Notes: a model not told the origin generated them from the sequence alone. Positions 22,966 through 33,865 are shown, counted from the stretch's first letter. The stretch: 64,000 nucleotides of DNA from Loripinus fragilis (GCA_964019695.1 OZ026525.1:84640279-84704278); one strand, 5' to 3'. Numbers and translations are program-made.

Positions 22966-23149
22966 ATAAGTAATAGTTATACCATGGGTTGTCCGCCTGT
23001 ACGTGAAGATAATCCACGAGCTTTAGAGAGTGGATTATCTTACGTACAGGTGGACAAATATGGTATAACTATTTTATACCACCTATATCAGTGTAGACAT
23101 TGTGCATTACGAGATATTTCATGCTAAAGTTGGTAAAGGTGGTATAATG
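22966..23149. repeat. Hairpin MITE-like element, copy 2
   Basis: It matches 6716-6895 over its full length with few differences, including 'accatgggttgtccgcctgt' and the opposing 'cttacgtacaggtggaca', and the end 'ggtggtataatg'. Confidence 0.8.
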
Positions 23150-23554
23150 TTTGTTATTGATGTTTTTTATGAATGGACTTCGCCTCCTTGACTAGCCCCC
23201 TCGTATCTTACTTCAGTGGTCAAACCCCATAGCTCTGCATACGTATCTCCGTCGACATTGTAAGCTCTGAGTCATTTGTGGCTTGAAGACATTTTTGAAG
23301 GTACAATATACGAGGAATAAAACGTACATTTTAACAGATAAAATCGCGTGGAATGGATTAACTCTGTGTAGTTTCACTTTGCGCATAGTTCATATTTTCT
23401 ATATTTGACGCATTAGAACAAGTTGGAACAATCATTTGCATTTCAAATCATCATTGTTAGCTCACTCTTAAAAGTATTGGAAAGTGCATTTGAATTTATT
23501 CTGTCAATCATTGTAAAGAATATTAAATCTAGTTAAACGTATACCCATGCTATC

Positions 23555-23853
23555 ACGACATGTAATTTCCATCAATGTGGTATTTTGACAAGTGAAGACT
23601 CGTATGAGGCTGTACAGCCTTCTTTTTTAAGCTTAGACACTCCAAATGCTGTTCGGTCAGTCGCTTAACAGTCATATAATTTTCAAGCGACTTGCATCCT
23701 GGGTCAGGTGTGGTGCTTGATTGTATCGATTCCTGATCTTTGCCCTCTTTCTTACTTTAAAATGCTCTGATCAGACTGCGCGTATGCGCAGGCTGATCTG
23801 AGTCTTTGCTGGTCGCGCATACTACATTGTTGGAAAGCTCATGTTGCGGCTCA
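23555..23853 (+). mobile_element. Rep-C MITE, copy 4, carrying a nested Rep-A tail
   Basis: The left part ('atttccatcaatgtgg', 'gtgaagactcgtatgaggct') and right part ('gctctgatcagactgcgcg', 'ctcatgttgcggctca') are Rep-C. They are separated inside 'gactagcaaaggctctg' by about 67 bp of Rep-A 3' end (23697-23763). Confidence 0.8.
23697..23763 (+). mobile_element. Strongly 5'-truncated Rep-A insertion
   Basis: It holds only the last roughly 65 bp of Rep-A, 'tcctgggtcaggtgtggtgc' to 'ccctctttcttactttaa', placed inside a Rep-C copy. Insertion of a 3' end alone is the usual product of target-primed reverse transcription, so this defines the 3' end of Rep-A. Confidence 0.75.
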
Positions 23854-23924
23854 TTTGTTATCAGGAACTTTCGGGAGCTAATAGCGTAAATAAATAATGC
23901 TCAAGAAAAGGAACCAGTTATTTG

Positions 23925-24480
23925 TGTGAAGATGGGATAGATAAAAATAACCCATCGAGTGTACGGTACAGGGCTCAACCTGCCGTTAGCCATTGTAGCC
24001 ATTTGCTACTAAACATGTAGAGTGGCTAAAATATAAGTCAATGGCTTAAACACATATTTGTGAAAAAGTGTATTTTGATCAGCTTCTAGATTCTCAAATA
24101 TTGCTTTTGTTATTCCTACGCACTTTATTATTGTGCCATATTTTACTCTTTGGATGCTGGAATTTTTTAGTACCATCCGTGTGTCAAATAGTTTGGATTC
24201 AGATCCTGATCTGGGTCCAAACTGTTTGCAAAAGATATCAGCACACAACAAAAGTTGCCCCAGCGGACAAAGAGTTAAATACAAAATAACTTGATACTAC
24301 TTTCTGGCTCAAACCGTGGCTAAAGTTAATTTCATTTTGCTCCAACATTTTCCATTTGGCTAAATCGTTGGCTACAACAAATACTAAGCGAGGGTAAACC
24401 CTTAGTACCGTTTCTTATCAATTAGCAAGCCTCATGATAAAAAACGGTGATCCTCGGTGCGGATTGTTCTATTCCTTCCT
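23925..24480. repeat. Rep-D relative with long interior
   Basis: The left end 'gatgggatagataaaaat' and right end 'ggattgttctattccttcct' resemble the ends of 15918-16018. The interior holds a Rep-H hairpin (24185-24230) and unassigned sequence. Boundaries are approximate. Confidence 0.5.
24185..24230. repeat. Rep-H hairpin, copy 3
   Basis: 'caaatagtttggattcagat' faces 'atctgggtccaaactgtttg' with almost no loop. Confidence 0.7.
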
Positions 24481-24715
24481 GAAACTAACGATGTATTATT
24501 AAAAAAAAAATGTTTGTTTTGTGTATTAACGTTTTAGCACTAAATTTGTTAAATTGATTTTTCTACTTGATGATCTTAATCAATTTAATCAGGGTCGTCG
24601 CAGTCCGCATGAATAAGGCTTGGGCTCTTAGTTACCAAAATGAGATGCCCAGGCTGGTCTAAGTCTTCGCTTTGTGCACATTCAATTTGTTGGATTTGTA
24701 ATGCCATGACTTATA

Positions 24716-24850
24716 TGAGCAACGATATGAGATTCCCAATAATGTGGTAAGGCTGGTAAAGACCAGCAAAGGCTCAGACCAGCTTGCGCATACACGTAGT
24801 CTGATCAGGGCCTTTCTAATCGCTTGAATAGTGCTACTGACCGAATACAC
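24716..24850 (-). mobile_element. Rep-C MITE, truncated copy 5
   Basis: The left end 'tgagcaacgatatgagattc' and interior 'gtagtctgatcagggccttt' match Rep-C in inverse orientation. The half that should carry the other terminus is missing, replaced at about 24851 by a foldback element. Confidence 0.65.
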
Positions 24851-25039
24851 ACCGGGTAGACGGCAATCGAAAACGCCAATACTATCGAGGAATGTAGATC
24901 AAAAATCGTTAGAGACAGTTTTCGATTGCCATTTGACGCCACACTGGCGACAAATGGCAATTGAAAACACTGTTTCTATCGATTTTTGATCGGCGTTCGT
25001 CAATTGTTGATAGCGTTTTTTATTGCCGCCTACCCGGTT
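24851..25039. repeat. Foldback element, about 190 bp, almost fully palindromic
   Basis: The ends 'accgggtagacggcaat' and 'attgccgcctacccggt' are inverted. Interior blocks pair too: 'gatcaaaaatcg' with 'cgatttttgatc', and 'gttttcgattgccatttg' with 'caaatggcaattgaaaac', around a short centre. It abuts the truncated Rep-C copy, so it may have inserted into it. Confidence 0.85.
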
Positions 25040-25734
25040 TGGAATAGTGGAGCTGCTTAGTGAGCGAATTTAGGGAAATACTTCATTTGATGATACAAAC
25101 ATGAAATTTACACCATATGCTCTTAACATGACACACATCCAAAAACGATTCCTGGCCACTTCAAATTCGGCCACTTTCAAGATGGCCGCTAAAACACAAA
25201 ATGGCCGACACTTCTCACGAGGATGTATGTAGTAAATTGAACATATCTCAGTTTCTGTTCATCATAGAACAACAAACATGGTATCAAATTAAAGCTAAAT
25301 CATTGCCCTTTGGTATAAAATTCAAATATTTAAATTAACTGATTAACATATTATGCATATTAGTGAGTTATTCATTTTTGTCCAAAAATCAGTAACAAAA
25401 ATCGTACAAATTAATCATGATAAATATAACAACCTGTGGCTGATGCATATTGTCAAAAGTGATACATATATATAGAGTATTTAACGTTGCTGTCAAACTA
25501 TACTTATCAATATGTGCACATCAGCTCATTAATATACCATGGATATTCATATACACTTATTTTATATTAAAATACCAATTTTGACTGTTGCTTTTTCTGT
25601 TTTAAGCAGCTTTTGTTTCCATAAGAAGATTGTTGGTTCTGTTAAAGACATAGTTTGTTAACTCCAAATGACATTAGGCCTAAGAATTGTATTCAAATAC
25701 CCCCAGCGCTTCACTTCAGCTCTTGTCCTCTTTA
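25040..25734. other. No gene seen
   Basis: AT-rich sequence with repeated 'atggccg' words near 25180-25215 ('ttcaagatggccgctaaaac'). There is no open frame of interest and no recognisable family. Confidence 0.4.
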
Positions 25735-25970
25735 GGTGGGGGTTCTGTTGTTGTTCGTTCAATTTGCTCCGTTTGTTTGTGGGGACTTTGTGTTCTTATT
25801 TTGTAATGTAATACTTGGCATCCTTTCTAGTTTTGCAGTAATCTGGATGAAGCTCTTTACTTGTATTGTACTCTTGCTGTCTTGTGGTTGTCAGAGTTCT
25901 GTGTCTGTTCCTTATGGTGACATAAGTTGGTATGTGGTCAGTGATTGTGGCAGTTCCTAGTCATATTCAC
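25735..25970 (+). mobile_element. Rep-B retroposon, diverged copy
   Basis: It contains 'agttttgcagtaatctggat', 'gaagctctt' and 'gtcagtgattgtggcagttc', then 'tcatattcacttac', in the Rep-B order. The 74-codon frame across it is a by-product. Confidence 0.6.
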
Positions 25971-26879
25971 TTACTTTTAGGTGGATAGAGAAGCAACTTC
26001 AAAATTTATCCCTAGTTTTGCCCTAGATCATATTTATTTAGCTTGATGGCTACCAATCAACCATCGCGTCAAGCTTACCCTGGAACAATACATTCTGATG
26101 TATACACAGAGATCATTTTGCTTTCGTAAAATTGATAAAGCATTCTCTATGATTGCCATAGATTAACCCCACAATCAAAATATTGCAGTCATAAAAGCTT
26201 ACAGAGGTACTACTGGTCTAGATGAAGATAAATATAAAGCTTTTTTCTATCTCTCTTTCTTTCAATACTTCCTAACCTATTAGGAGGACTTCAGAAGGGT
26301 ATTTTGGTTACCAAGTTAGAAGTGCGTCGGATGAGTCTGTACAGACCAAAAAAGATTTAGTTTAGTTAAAAGATAAACACAGAAGAAGGAAATTTAGGGG
26401 GATGCATGCACCTGGTGGCTTAACAGTAAACTGGAACACGATAGGAAGCAAGACAGTACCAGTTGGGAGGGCATTCCAGTGTATATTTGTTCTAGAGAAG
26501 AAGCTGTATTTATAATAGTTGGTAGAGGTGGGGATCTGTTTATATTTCAGTTTCTAGCAGTTCACTGATTCCCTTCAAAGAGGAGTCAGCTGGCCTGTAC
26601 GCACTTTATACAATATAAGTAGCGGACAGTTGTATTAATAAAAAAAAGTAAGTGGATATGACCAGGAAACCATGAAGCAGTTTGCTCCCATTGGTTAAAA
26701 CCAATATGAAAAGTTTGTAAAGACATAGCAGATACTCAGACACCTCCTTTGTTTAATGAGCCAGTGAAAAAGAATATGTTCCCCTTTTCAAGCTACAAGG
26801 TTAATACAACCAATCGTCAGCTAAATATGAGCTTGACAGCTGTTTAAGGGATGACCGACGATTATTTTCGATATTATTT
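25971..26879. other. No intact gene seen
   Basis: A piece near 26320-26360 ('gcgtcggatgagtctgtaca') is a Rep-C relic. The rest is unassigned. It could contain upstream exons of the pseudogene that follows, but I cannot identify any. Confidence 0.35.
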
Positions 26880-27690
26880 ATCGCATGTCAAGGCCAAAAA
26901 GGTGCTATGCCACCCTTTTTCCAACATGAAAATAAAAACTGTCCTCCATCCTTATCACAAAACGACATGCTTCACAGAGCAGTAAAGTTGCAGCTGCATG
27001 ACATTCTTGAACAAGGTACAAAAACAAAATATGAACAACCAAATACAGACACTGTGATAATGGATTTCACAGCCCTGATCAGTGTATTAAACCGGTTTAA
27101 ACCCTCCAGTTGAATATTTTACTGACCGTTCCAAGGCGTTACTCTTATTTGGATCTTTTATGGGTTTTTTTCTGTCTTGTGTTTGCTATGCCTTTGTGCG
27201 GGTCTGTTTATTTGTGGCTTGTGGTCACCTGCTTGGAAAGGGCTGACCTCTTGGCTCTCGTTTGTGGTGTATAACTGTGAGTTTTTCACTTTCCCATTGG
27301 TATCCTGGGTCGGGTGTGGTACTTGATTGTATCGATTTCTGATCTTTGAACCCTTACTTACTTAGCAAAAAAAGGTCCAGAGCAGCAAAATGCCTGATGG
27401 TTATGTTACGGTGGTGATTGTACCTCATTATGAGTAGTATGCTTGAAAATACTCCAGATATGATGTTGTGTTTGGTATATATCACCAAGACAATTTGAAA
27501 AGTGAGACATGGCAGAAAAGGGGAACAGCTAGTAACACCAGACCTCTCAAATCATGGAAAAACTTCCTTAGATGTGATGACAGGAAAGGCTAAAATATTT
27601 GGGTTTCTAGCAGTTAAAAGTAAACTTTTTGAACTTAGAGTGTTTCTCCATGATGATACATTGCATTAGTTAGATGGCCTCCATGCGAGC
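26880..27690 (+). pseudogene. Relic of an uncharacterised invertebrate protein family, split by Rep-A
   Basis: The first part (68 codons from 26907) contains FFQHENK, PPSLS and 'TVIMDFTALISVL'. After a Rep-A insertion the relic resumes near 27405 with 'VIVPHYE', then, after shifts, 'DVVFGIYHQDNLKSETWQKRG' motifs in shortened form (DVVFGIY, DNLK, SETWQKRG), 'LKSWKNFLRCDD' and 'KIFGFLAVK'. This block order (FF-HEN...PPSLS...VI-D-sAL...DvV-d-Y--DSLK--TR-kRG...W--FLR...K-eLF-FL) is one I know from large uncharacterised families in molluscs and cnidarians, often multi-copy. In-frame stops and at least one 1-base shift between 27400 and 27470 show decay. Function is unknown; a nuclease-like role would be speculation. 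Confidence 0.6.
27086..27364 (+). mobile_element. Rep-A retroposon inserted in the pseudogene
   Basis: It starts 'ttaaaccggtttaaaccctc', passes 'gaccgttccaaggcg', 'ggtcacctgc' and 'ctttcccattggtatcctgg', and ends 'tttgaacccttacttactta'. It is near full length. It interrupts the family alignment just after the 'TALISVL' block. Confidence 0.8.
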
Positions 27691-28335
27691 TGAACATTTC
27701 TTGTACTTCAACAACAGCAGAATCTAGGGCGAAGATTTGGTAAACACTAAAACGTCTTATCATTGACACGCCTTATACCCTTTGTAGTTGTGACGTCAAC
27801 ACTAACGTCAACACCATGACGCCAATAAACCCGTTATTTTTTTACGAAAATAAACAGCGGATACATGGTTGTTAAAAATGAAATTATAAAAGAAAAGTTT
27901 TGATACCTAGTTTACTCAGAATCATACAAAATTTTAACTCACTTAAATTTTTTTTATTAAAACCAACTTTTTCAAACCTTGGCCAGTTGGGAACCAAAAT
28001 AGTAAAAAGTTTAAAAAGGTGATGAAGTTAACAAACATATTCCAGTCTTAGATATTGCCAAGAATAAATCGGCTCTTATCTCCGGCATAGCAGAAATACT
28101 ACCCTGAAAAACGTGCAATGCGAACTGAGTTTCATTCGAAATAATGCAATGTGAAATGGTGTTTTGAGGGAATGCCCTTCAAGATCCAATTTCTCATTCA
28201 TTTCTGATCTTACCACAATGAAATTGCAATGGGTAATGCAAATATAGATGCGCTTTACGCTGGTAGTCTCAGAATAAATATATCATATTTCTTTTCTGAG
28301 TAATTTTACATTTTATAAGTGGTGCGTAACTAAAG
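27691..28335. other. No gene seen
   Basis: The interval holds no open frame with recognisable content. 27780-27835 repeats 'acgtcaacac' words. Confidence 0.4.
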
Positions 28336-28490
28336 TTGCTCACTGTAGATTCTCTTCCTGGTGTCTTGTGATTGTTGTGTGGCTCTTCCTCGCGGTACCA
28401 TGGGTTAGTCTGTGGTTTGTGATTGTGGTATTTCCTGGTCATACTCACTTATCATTTTTGGTACTTGATTGTATCGATTTCTACTTTTTT
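28336..28490 (+). mobile_element. Rep-B piece joined to a Rep-A tail
   Basis: 'ggctcttcctcgcggtacca' to 'tcatactcacttatcattt' is Rep-B. It is followed directly by 'ggtacttgattgtatcgatt', the end of Rep-A. The join suggests either nested insertion or a chimeric transcript. Confidence 0.6.
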
Positions 28491-28792
28491 CCTTCCTCTT
28501 AATAACATATATCATGAGTTGTATTCATCAAAAATTGTTAATTTTTCCGAATGCTATCCACAAAGCGTAGATATTCAAATCAGCATACCTGCTATATCTA
28601 GTACAACAACATTGGTATCAGAATTAAAAATCATTAGAGTTTGGCTTCCTGTCAAAGAATCATGCATTATGTGGACAAACATATGAAAGTCAGCATCCTT
28701 TGATTGCATAAGGCTAACATAACTCTATTGTAAACTTAAAACAATCTCATCTCCTTTCGTAACTATTATATGAGCGTTGGTTTGAGCCAAAA

Positions 28793-29103
28793 TAGTAAGT
28801 GAGTATGATCAGGAAATACCACAATCACAAACCGCAGACAACCCTGTGGCACCGCGAGGAAGAGCCGCTCAACCATCGCAAGCCACCAGGAAGACAATCT
28901 AAGCAAGGCAACCAGCTCTCTCTTTCCCATCAAGATGATTGCAAAACTAGAAGGGACATAAAGAAACGCACTACAAAACATAGAACAATTACAGAATCCC
29001 ATAATGGGAGTAACAATAAACAATAAGTCAACAACAACAGCACCACCGCCTTAGAACGGACAGCAGCCTAAGCCACCGGGGGGAGGGGGGGGGGCTTAAA
29101 TGC
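28793..29103 (-). mobile_element. Rep-B retroposon, apparently full length (about 310 bp)
   Basis: On the minus strand it runs from 'tggtgccagtaaaatgcatt' through a C-rich stretch, 'gtccgttctaaggcggtggt', 'caatcatcttgatgggaaag', 'cggctcttcctcgcggtgcc' and 'ttgtgattgtggtatttcct', to 'catactcacttactatttt'. Its head (tggYgcc...cgttcYaaggcggt) matches that of Rep-A, suggesting related families. A 85-codon minus frame crosses it but has no known domain. Confidence 0.75.
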
Positions 29104-29108
29104 ATTTT

Positions 29109-29345
29109 ACTGGCACCAAATCCTCACCAAACCAACCTGATCCAGGACAACACATCGGAAAGTGACTATAACACAAGAAAATATCACAAACAAGAGGGTC
29201 AAGAGGCCAGCCATTTCCCAGCAGGTGGCCACAAGGCTGCAATGGACAGACACGACAGCATGAAAGACGCAAATCATAAATAACAAAAAAGTCCACAATA
29301 GAAACATCGCCTTTGAACGTCAGTAAAAAATGCTCAAACCAACGC
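29109..29345 (-). mobile_element. Rep-A variant copy
   Basis: It contains 'accaacctgatccagg', 'ggaaagtgac', 'aggccagccatttcccagca' and 'gcctttgaacgtcagt' in Rep-A order. It is more diverged than the 22143 copy and lacks the terminal tail. It lies back to back with the Rep-B copy. Confidence 0.65.
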
Positions 29346-29799
29346 ACAGATAAGTCACTTAGTCCTCGTGCAAGGCCATTACTTTTTGCATGGGGTAAAT
29401 TATTGGGTGTGACACGGTTTCTGCATCCGTTGGCAACGGCAAGAAATCAGCATGGTAGGCATGGAACCACAGAAATTTCTAATGCCTCAGTATAACTGCA
29501 GACACAATATCATAGTCGGAAATGGAAACATAAGAAAAGATTGTCGTTTTATGTACGCTTAGTCAAGCACGATACGATGCACCACTTGCAAGAAGGATGC
29601 AGCGCTTTGATTTATTATTTGCTCGAAAGCAAAACGCTCACGATGCTATCCGTCGAGAAAGCTGCTCTAAAAAGCAAGGTTAGGTAGCAGTTTTCCAGGC
29701 AGGGCGTGTTATGGAAACAAACGACTGTTACTGAACAATAATTACCATCGTTATCGAATTTAAGATGGTCAAAGCAAGACAATGTTTGGTTGTACGATA

Positions 29800-30195
29800 C
29801 TTTATGTCCATTCTAGTATAGCAATCATCTTGATGGGGAAGAGAGATATATTTCTTTATTTCCTCCTGTTAGGAGAGTTACAGAATATATAAAAAATGTA
29901 GTAGTTGAAAAAGTAAGAAATGCAGCAAAGATCAGGAATCGATACAACCAAGTACCACACCTGACCCAGGATACAACATGGGAAAGTGACAAAACACAAT
30001 TAAATATAACAAACGATAACCAATAGGTCAGCCGTTTCCCAGCAAGTGGCCACAAGGCAGCATTGAACTGACGCAAAAGCTTGAGAAACACAATACACAA
30101 ATTACACAAATGATCCACAAAAGAGGAACCGCATTGGAACGGTCAGTAAAAATATTTTACTGGAGGGCTTAAACCGGTTTCACGGTGCCAAACTC
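29800..30195 (-). mobile_element. Rep-A retroposon beside a Rep-B scrap
   Basis: 29800-29850 holds + strand Rep-B words ('tttatgtccattctagtata', 'gcaatcatcttgatggggaa'). From about 29910 to 30195 lies a near full-length minus-strand Rep-A with head 'accggtttcacggtgcca' complement and tail words 'cctgacccaggatac'. Confidence 0.7.
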
Positions 30196-30435
30196 ACCCT
30201 TAATTCAGATGTGGATCACAGTCAAATTGTATGGGAAACTGCAAATGCTATCCATCAGGCACTTAGTCGGAATTCATGCTAATGTCGAGAAGATAGGTAG
30301 TTTCATGTAAATGTTTTAACTGAGGGCGATTATACTTCGATCGTTTCCGAGTATAATTTAAGCAAAAATATTAAGCAATGCCACTTTAGAATGCTTGAAA
30401 TAAGAAACACTTATAATGATAAAATGTCATAATTT

Positions 30436-31025
30436 TAGGTGTATTTCGTACGGATGCGCAGAAGGAATACGGTAGGGTTTTGGAAATGAAGAGCACTTAT
30501 ATCCTAAACATTTTAGCACTTTTATTTTTTAAAGTTAGCAATGCATTTACTCAAAGTCTGCTCTAAATGGCACCCAGAATAATGACGTAAAATGAGGGAT
30601 GTGAGTAGAAAGTGCACGTTTTCACGGTATTGTAAATGGTGAATCGCTTTGAAACGTACTATGTTGCTTACTATGCATATTTTACTGCTGAACTTCACCA
30701 ATTTTAAAAACATTAGGGAAATTTGAAAAATAGGTGTATTTTGTACGCATGCGCAGAAGGAATACGGTAGGGTTTTTTTGAAATGAAGAGCACTTATATC
30801 CTTAACATTTTAGCACTTTTATTTTTTAAAACCAGCAATGCATTTACTCAAAGTCTGCTCTAAATGGCACCTTGAATAATGACGTAAAATGAGGGATGTG
30901 AGTAGAAAGTGCACGTTTTCACGGTATTGTAAATGGTGAATCGCTTTGAAACGTATTTTGTTGCTTACTATGCATATTTTACTGCTGAACTACACCAATT
31001 TTAAAAACATTAGGGCAATTTGAAA
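30436..31025. repeat. Recent tandem duplication, 2 x 295 bp
   Basis: Unit 1 starts at 30436 and unit 2 at 30731, both beginning 'taggtgtatt' and containing 'acggtagggttt', 'aagagcacttatatcc' and 'aaagtgcacgttttcacgg'. They differ at only a few sites. No coding frame is conserved. A related scrap near 56415 shares 'ctgcgcatgcgtacaaaata' in inverse orientation. Confidence 0.9.
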
Positions 31026-31482
31026 ATTTGGTGTTTGTAATCTTGTCAACTAGGGAAAATATGCTCCTTATCGCTAAAACTTCTTTGATTCTTGCACATT
31101 GAAAGAGTTAACTAAATATTCCCATTAACGCCATGTTCATCTTAGTTGTAATTGCTAAAATAGAGGGCAAGATAATACAATAACTCATTATAACAAGCAA
31201 CACAATGCGCTCATTAGGGATTAGAATGCTGCTCTAATATCGATAAAGTCGAATTTAATTTTGACTTCAAATATTTTAATTAAAAAACGCGAAACATGAA
31301 GAGATTCTGCAAATAGAAGTTCATTTGTCAGAGTTTGAAATACGGTTGCTTGTTTCTTGAGTGTAATATATTGACCTGAGTTATAATACGAAAGCATGCC
31401 AGAACAAGAGGTTACGGAGGAAACAGAGAGGTCTCACGATATAGGCTAAGGCACGAGAAAACATGTCTTCGGGGTTCCGACC
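31026..31482. other. No gene seen
   Basis: AT-rich interval without a recognisable element or open frame. Confidence 0.4.
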
Positions 31483-31722
31483 AAGTTGTTGTCTTTTTGT
31501 TTATTGTTACTCCCGGTGTGGGAGTATGTTTTCTTGTACGTTACTTTATGTCCATTGTAGTATTGCAATCATCTTGATGGGGAAGAGAGAGCTGGTTGCT
31601 TGCTAAATTTGTCTCCTTGGTTTCTCGTGATGGTTGAGCGGCTCTTCCTCGTGGTGCCACGGAGTTGTCTGCGGTTTGTGATTGTGGTATTTCCTGATCA
31701 TACTCACTTACTATTTTAGGCT
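31483..31722 (+). mobile_element. Rep-B retroposon
   Basis: 'gtctttttgtttattgttac', 'gcaatcatcttgatggggaa', 'cggctcttcctcgtggtgcc' and 'tcctgatcatactcacttac' occur in order. The extreme head of the family is missing. Confidence 0.75.
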
Positions 31723-32079
31723 TAAACCAGCCTGCTTAGCAACAGACACTAAATTACTATTGTAATGGTGTTCAGAGTTTTTCTGGCCCACATGTAGAAT
31801 GATTTAACATCACTGTCAGCTTTTTTTTATTAATTAGTGCCTTTGTTGATATTTGCAAGGTCGAAATGTCAACGTCCTTTGGGGTACATTTGTAGCAGGT
31901 CCAACTCTTTCCATGGCCGCCGAATTAGTTATCGTACGAATCAGTGGACAGAGGTTCATAAAGACTTAGGTCATCCGCCAGGTCTTCTAACATATCTTTC
32001 CACACTTCTGTCTTGTTGTTTACATGCTGTCAATGGCGGACTTGGTTTGATAGCTTTAGAGTTACTGTCAGTCAAAACG

Positions 32080-32825
32080 GCCACAAGTCAAGTTGTCCCC
32101 CAAGTAAAAACATCAACTAAGTGGGAAGCCAATTGACAAATGAAATTAAATGTCGTCAAATATGACTCTATGAGAGTTACTTGGCATCAGCATCATAAAC
32201 AAATACCTTTTCATTATTTACTTCAAAACCAAAGTTTGGAAAGTGTCCAGTCTGCAAAATACTTTGGTATAACCAACAATGATAACATGGCTAGGGGTCA
32301 GCATATCTCAGAAATCTCTTCCAAAAGCAACTAAGACACTTGGTGTCCTTCGAAGTTACTTGGCGTTTACATCTAGGAGTACTAAGGAGGCTGCATACAC
32401 AATTTTGGTTTGGCCTAAACTAGAGTATGCAACACCCAATCGGAGCCCTTACTCGAGACTACAAATTAATCAGATTGAGAAAGTTCAGAGGATAGAGGTC
32501 CACTGCACCTGCAGGACTTGGCTAAACACGAGTAGTGTCAGCAAAATGCTTAATGAGCTTGAATGACCATCTCTTGAAGCCCAAAAGGGATAAGTCCTCC
32601 TTTCTTCTCTTTCACAAGATTCATTGTGGAGCAGTGTCTATTGAAAAAGACAAGTATATGACCCCTGTTCACAGTTCGAAAACTACAAGGTCATTACATA
32701 GTGCTCAATATTGTAGACACCAGACTTACAGTGATGTCCTAAAGAATCCCCACAAACTTTTCCACATTCTGGACATACCAAGTCCACAGAGGAGTGAAGG
32801 GCACTCTTCCTTTAGTCAAAACACA
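32080..32825 (+). pseudogene. Decayed non-LTR reverse transcriptase (Jockey/CR1-like), C-terminal part
   Basis: Across frames it reads KWEAN-stop-QMKLNVVKYDSM, then SAKYFGI (32250 region), then HISEISSKA, KTLGVLRSYLAF, STKEAAYTILVWPKLEYA and 'INQIEKVQR'. This matches the thumb and post-RT region of Jockey/CR1-type LINEs, where 'K-N-TLGFLRRNL...KE-AY-tLVRP-LEYAs--W-P' is typical. In-frame stops (for example at 32135) and a frameshift near 32290-32335 show it is dead. The 5' part with the catalytic YxDD box is absent. It is followed immediately by a Rep-A copy. Confidence 0.8.
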
Positions 32826-32833
32826 GCTAAATA

Positions 32834-33072
32834 AGAAAGAGGGCAAATATCAGGAATCAATACAATCAAGCATCACACCTGACCCAGGATACCAATGGGA
32901 AAGTGACAACTTCACAAATAGACATCACAAACAAGAGCCAAGAGGTCAGCCTTTTCCCAGAAGGTGACCACAAGGCATTAATAAACAGACGCACACGAAG
33001 GCATAACAAAAACAAGACAGAAATAACATAAATGATCAATAAGGAAGCACCGCTTTGGAACAGTCAGTTGTT
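32834..33072 (-). mobile_element. Rep-A retroposon, 5'-truncated
   Basis: On the + strand it reads 'ataagaaagagggcaaatat', 'cacacctgacccaggatacc', 'gccttttcccag' and 'gcaccgctttggaac', the complement of Rep-A. It directly follows the LINE relic. Confidence 0.75.
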
Positions 33073-33865
33073 TTTTCTTGTTCTTCTCAAAATTTTGAAA
33101 TTCGCACTCCCTTGCACATTGTTCAAAATTGAGGGAGCCAGTATTCATAGAGAAAATGAAAAGCCGAGCGTCCTTTGTGTTTTTTGTTAGGGACATACTT
33201 AATCGGTGCAAACCAAGATCAGATTTTCCACTGTTTCCTTAAATAATGTTCAGTTAAAATTGAACAAAAATGAAAAATACAACCCATCTATCCTTAAAGC
33301 GGGCATTGACTGGTCTAATTGATAAGAATGGGAAATGCCATTCAAATTATATGGGTACCAAATTCAAAATTGTCAAGTATTTATCAATAAAGGTATAAAA
33401 CTGTGTTTAAAGAAGGCTTACATCCGATATGGTATCATTTCCCTTAGATAGCTGTTTAAACCTTCTAGCGTATTTAGAAGAAATTAACGAAGGGCGAAAA
33501 CTAAAAGAAAAGAACAGACACCAAGTACGATGATTAAAGGGTGTGCTCATTTAGACAAACTAGAAAAAGTGTTAGTAAAACATATGACAAATAATGTGTC
33601 CCCACCTTTAGGCATTTTCATGACTCTGGCGTATATCTGCTAACAAGATCGTTATTTTATATTTTAATAAGAATGTAACACTTTATCTTATCATACCAAA
33701 ATGAAACACCTATTTCAAGTGGGCCAAGAGTTGGGAAATGTTAAAGTTTAAAAAGGGACAAAAGGCAGCCAATTTTATAGAATCCAAATTAAAGGTAATC
33801 AGGTTACATGTATATACTTTTCTGCAGAGTATCCATACCTTTTGAGATATATTGCTAACAAAGAC
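33073..33865. other. No gene seen
   Basis: 'gggcattgactggtctaatt' to 'gataagaatgggaaa' near 33300-33330 resembles 21955-21990 ('atggactggtccaattgata'), a short dispersed repeat. Confidence 0.4.

Noticed and set aside
26318..26350. Hammerhead-ribozyme-like core ('gatgagtctgtacagacc')
   Set aside because: The core lacks CUGAUGA and the GAAA box, and the words are explained by a decayed Rep-C piece ('gacgagcctgtgcagc' in intact copies).
28766..29023. Membrane-protein-like 85-codon minus frame
   Set aside because: It lies wholly in a Rep-B copy; other Rep-B copies do not keep the frame.
31837..32136. 99-codon frame as an independent gene
   Set aside because: Its end runs into the decayed LINE reverse transcriptase, and the remainder has no recognisable motif.
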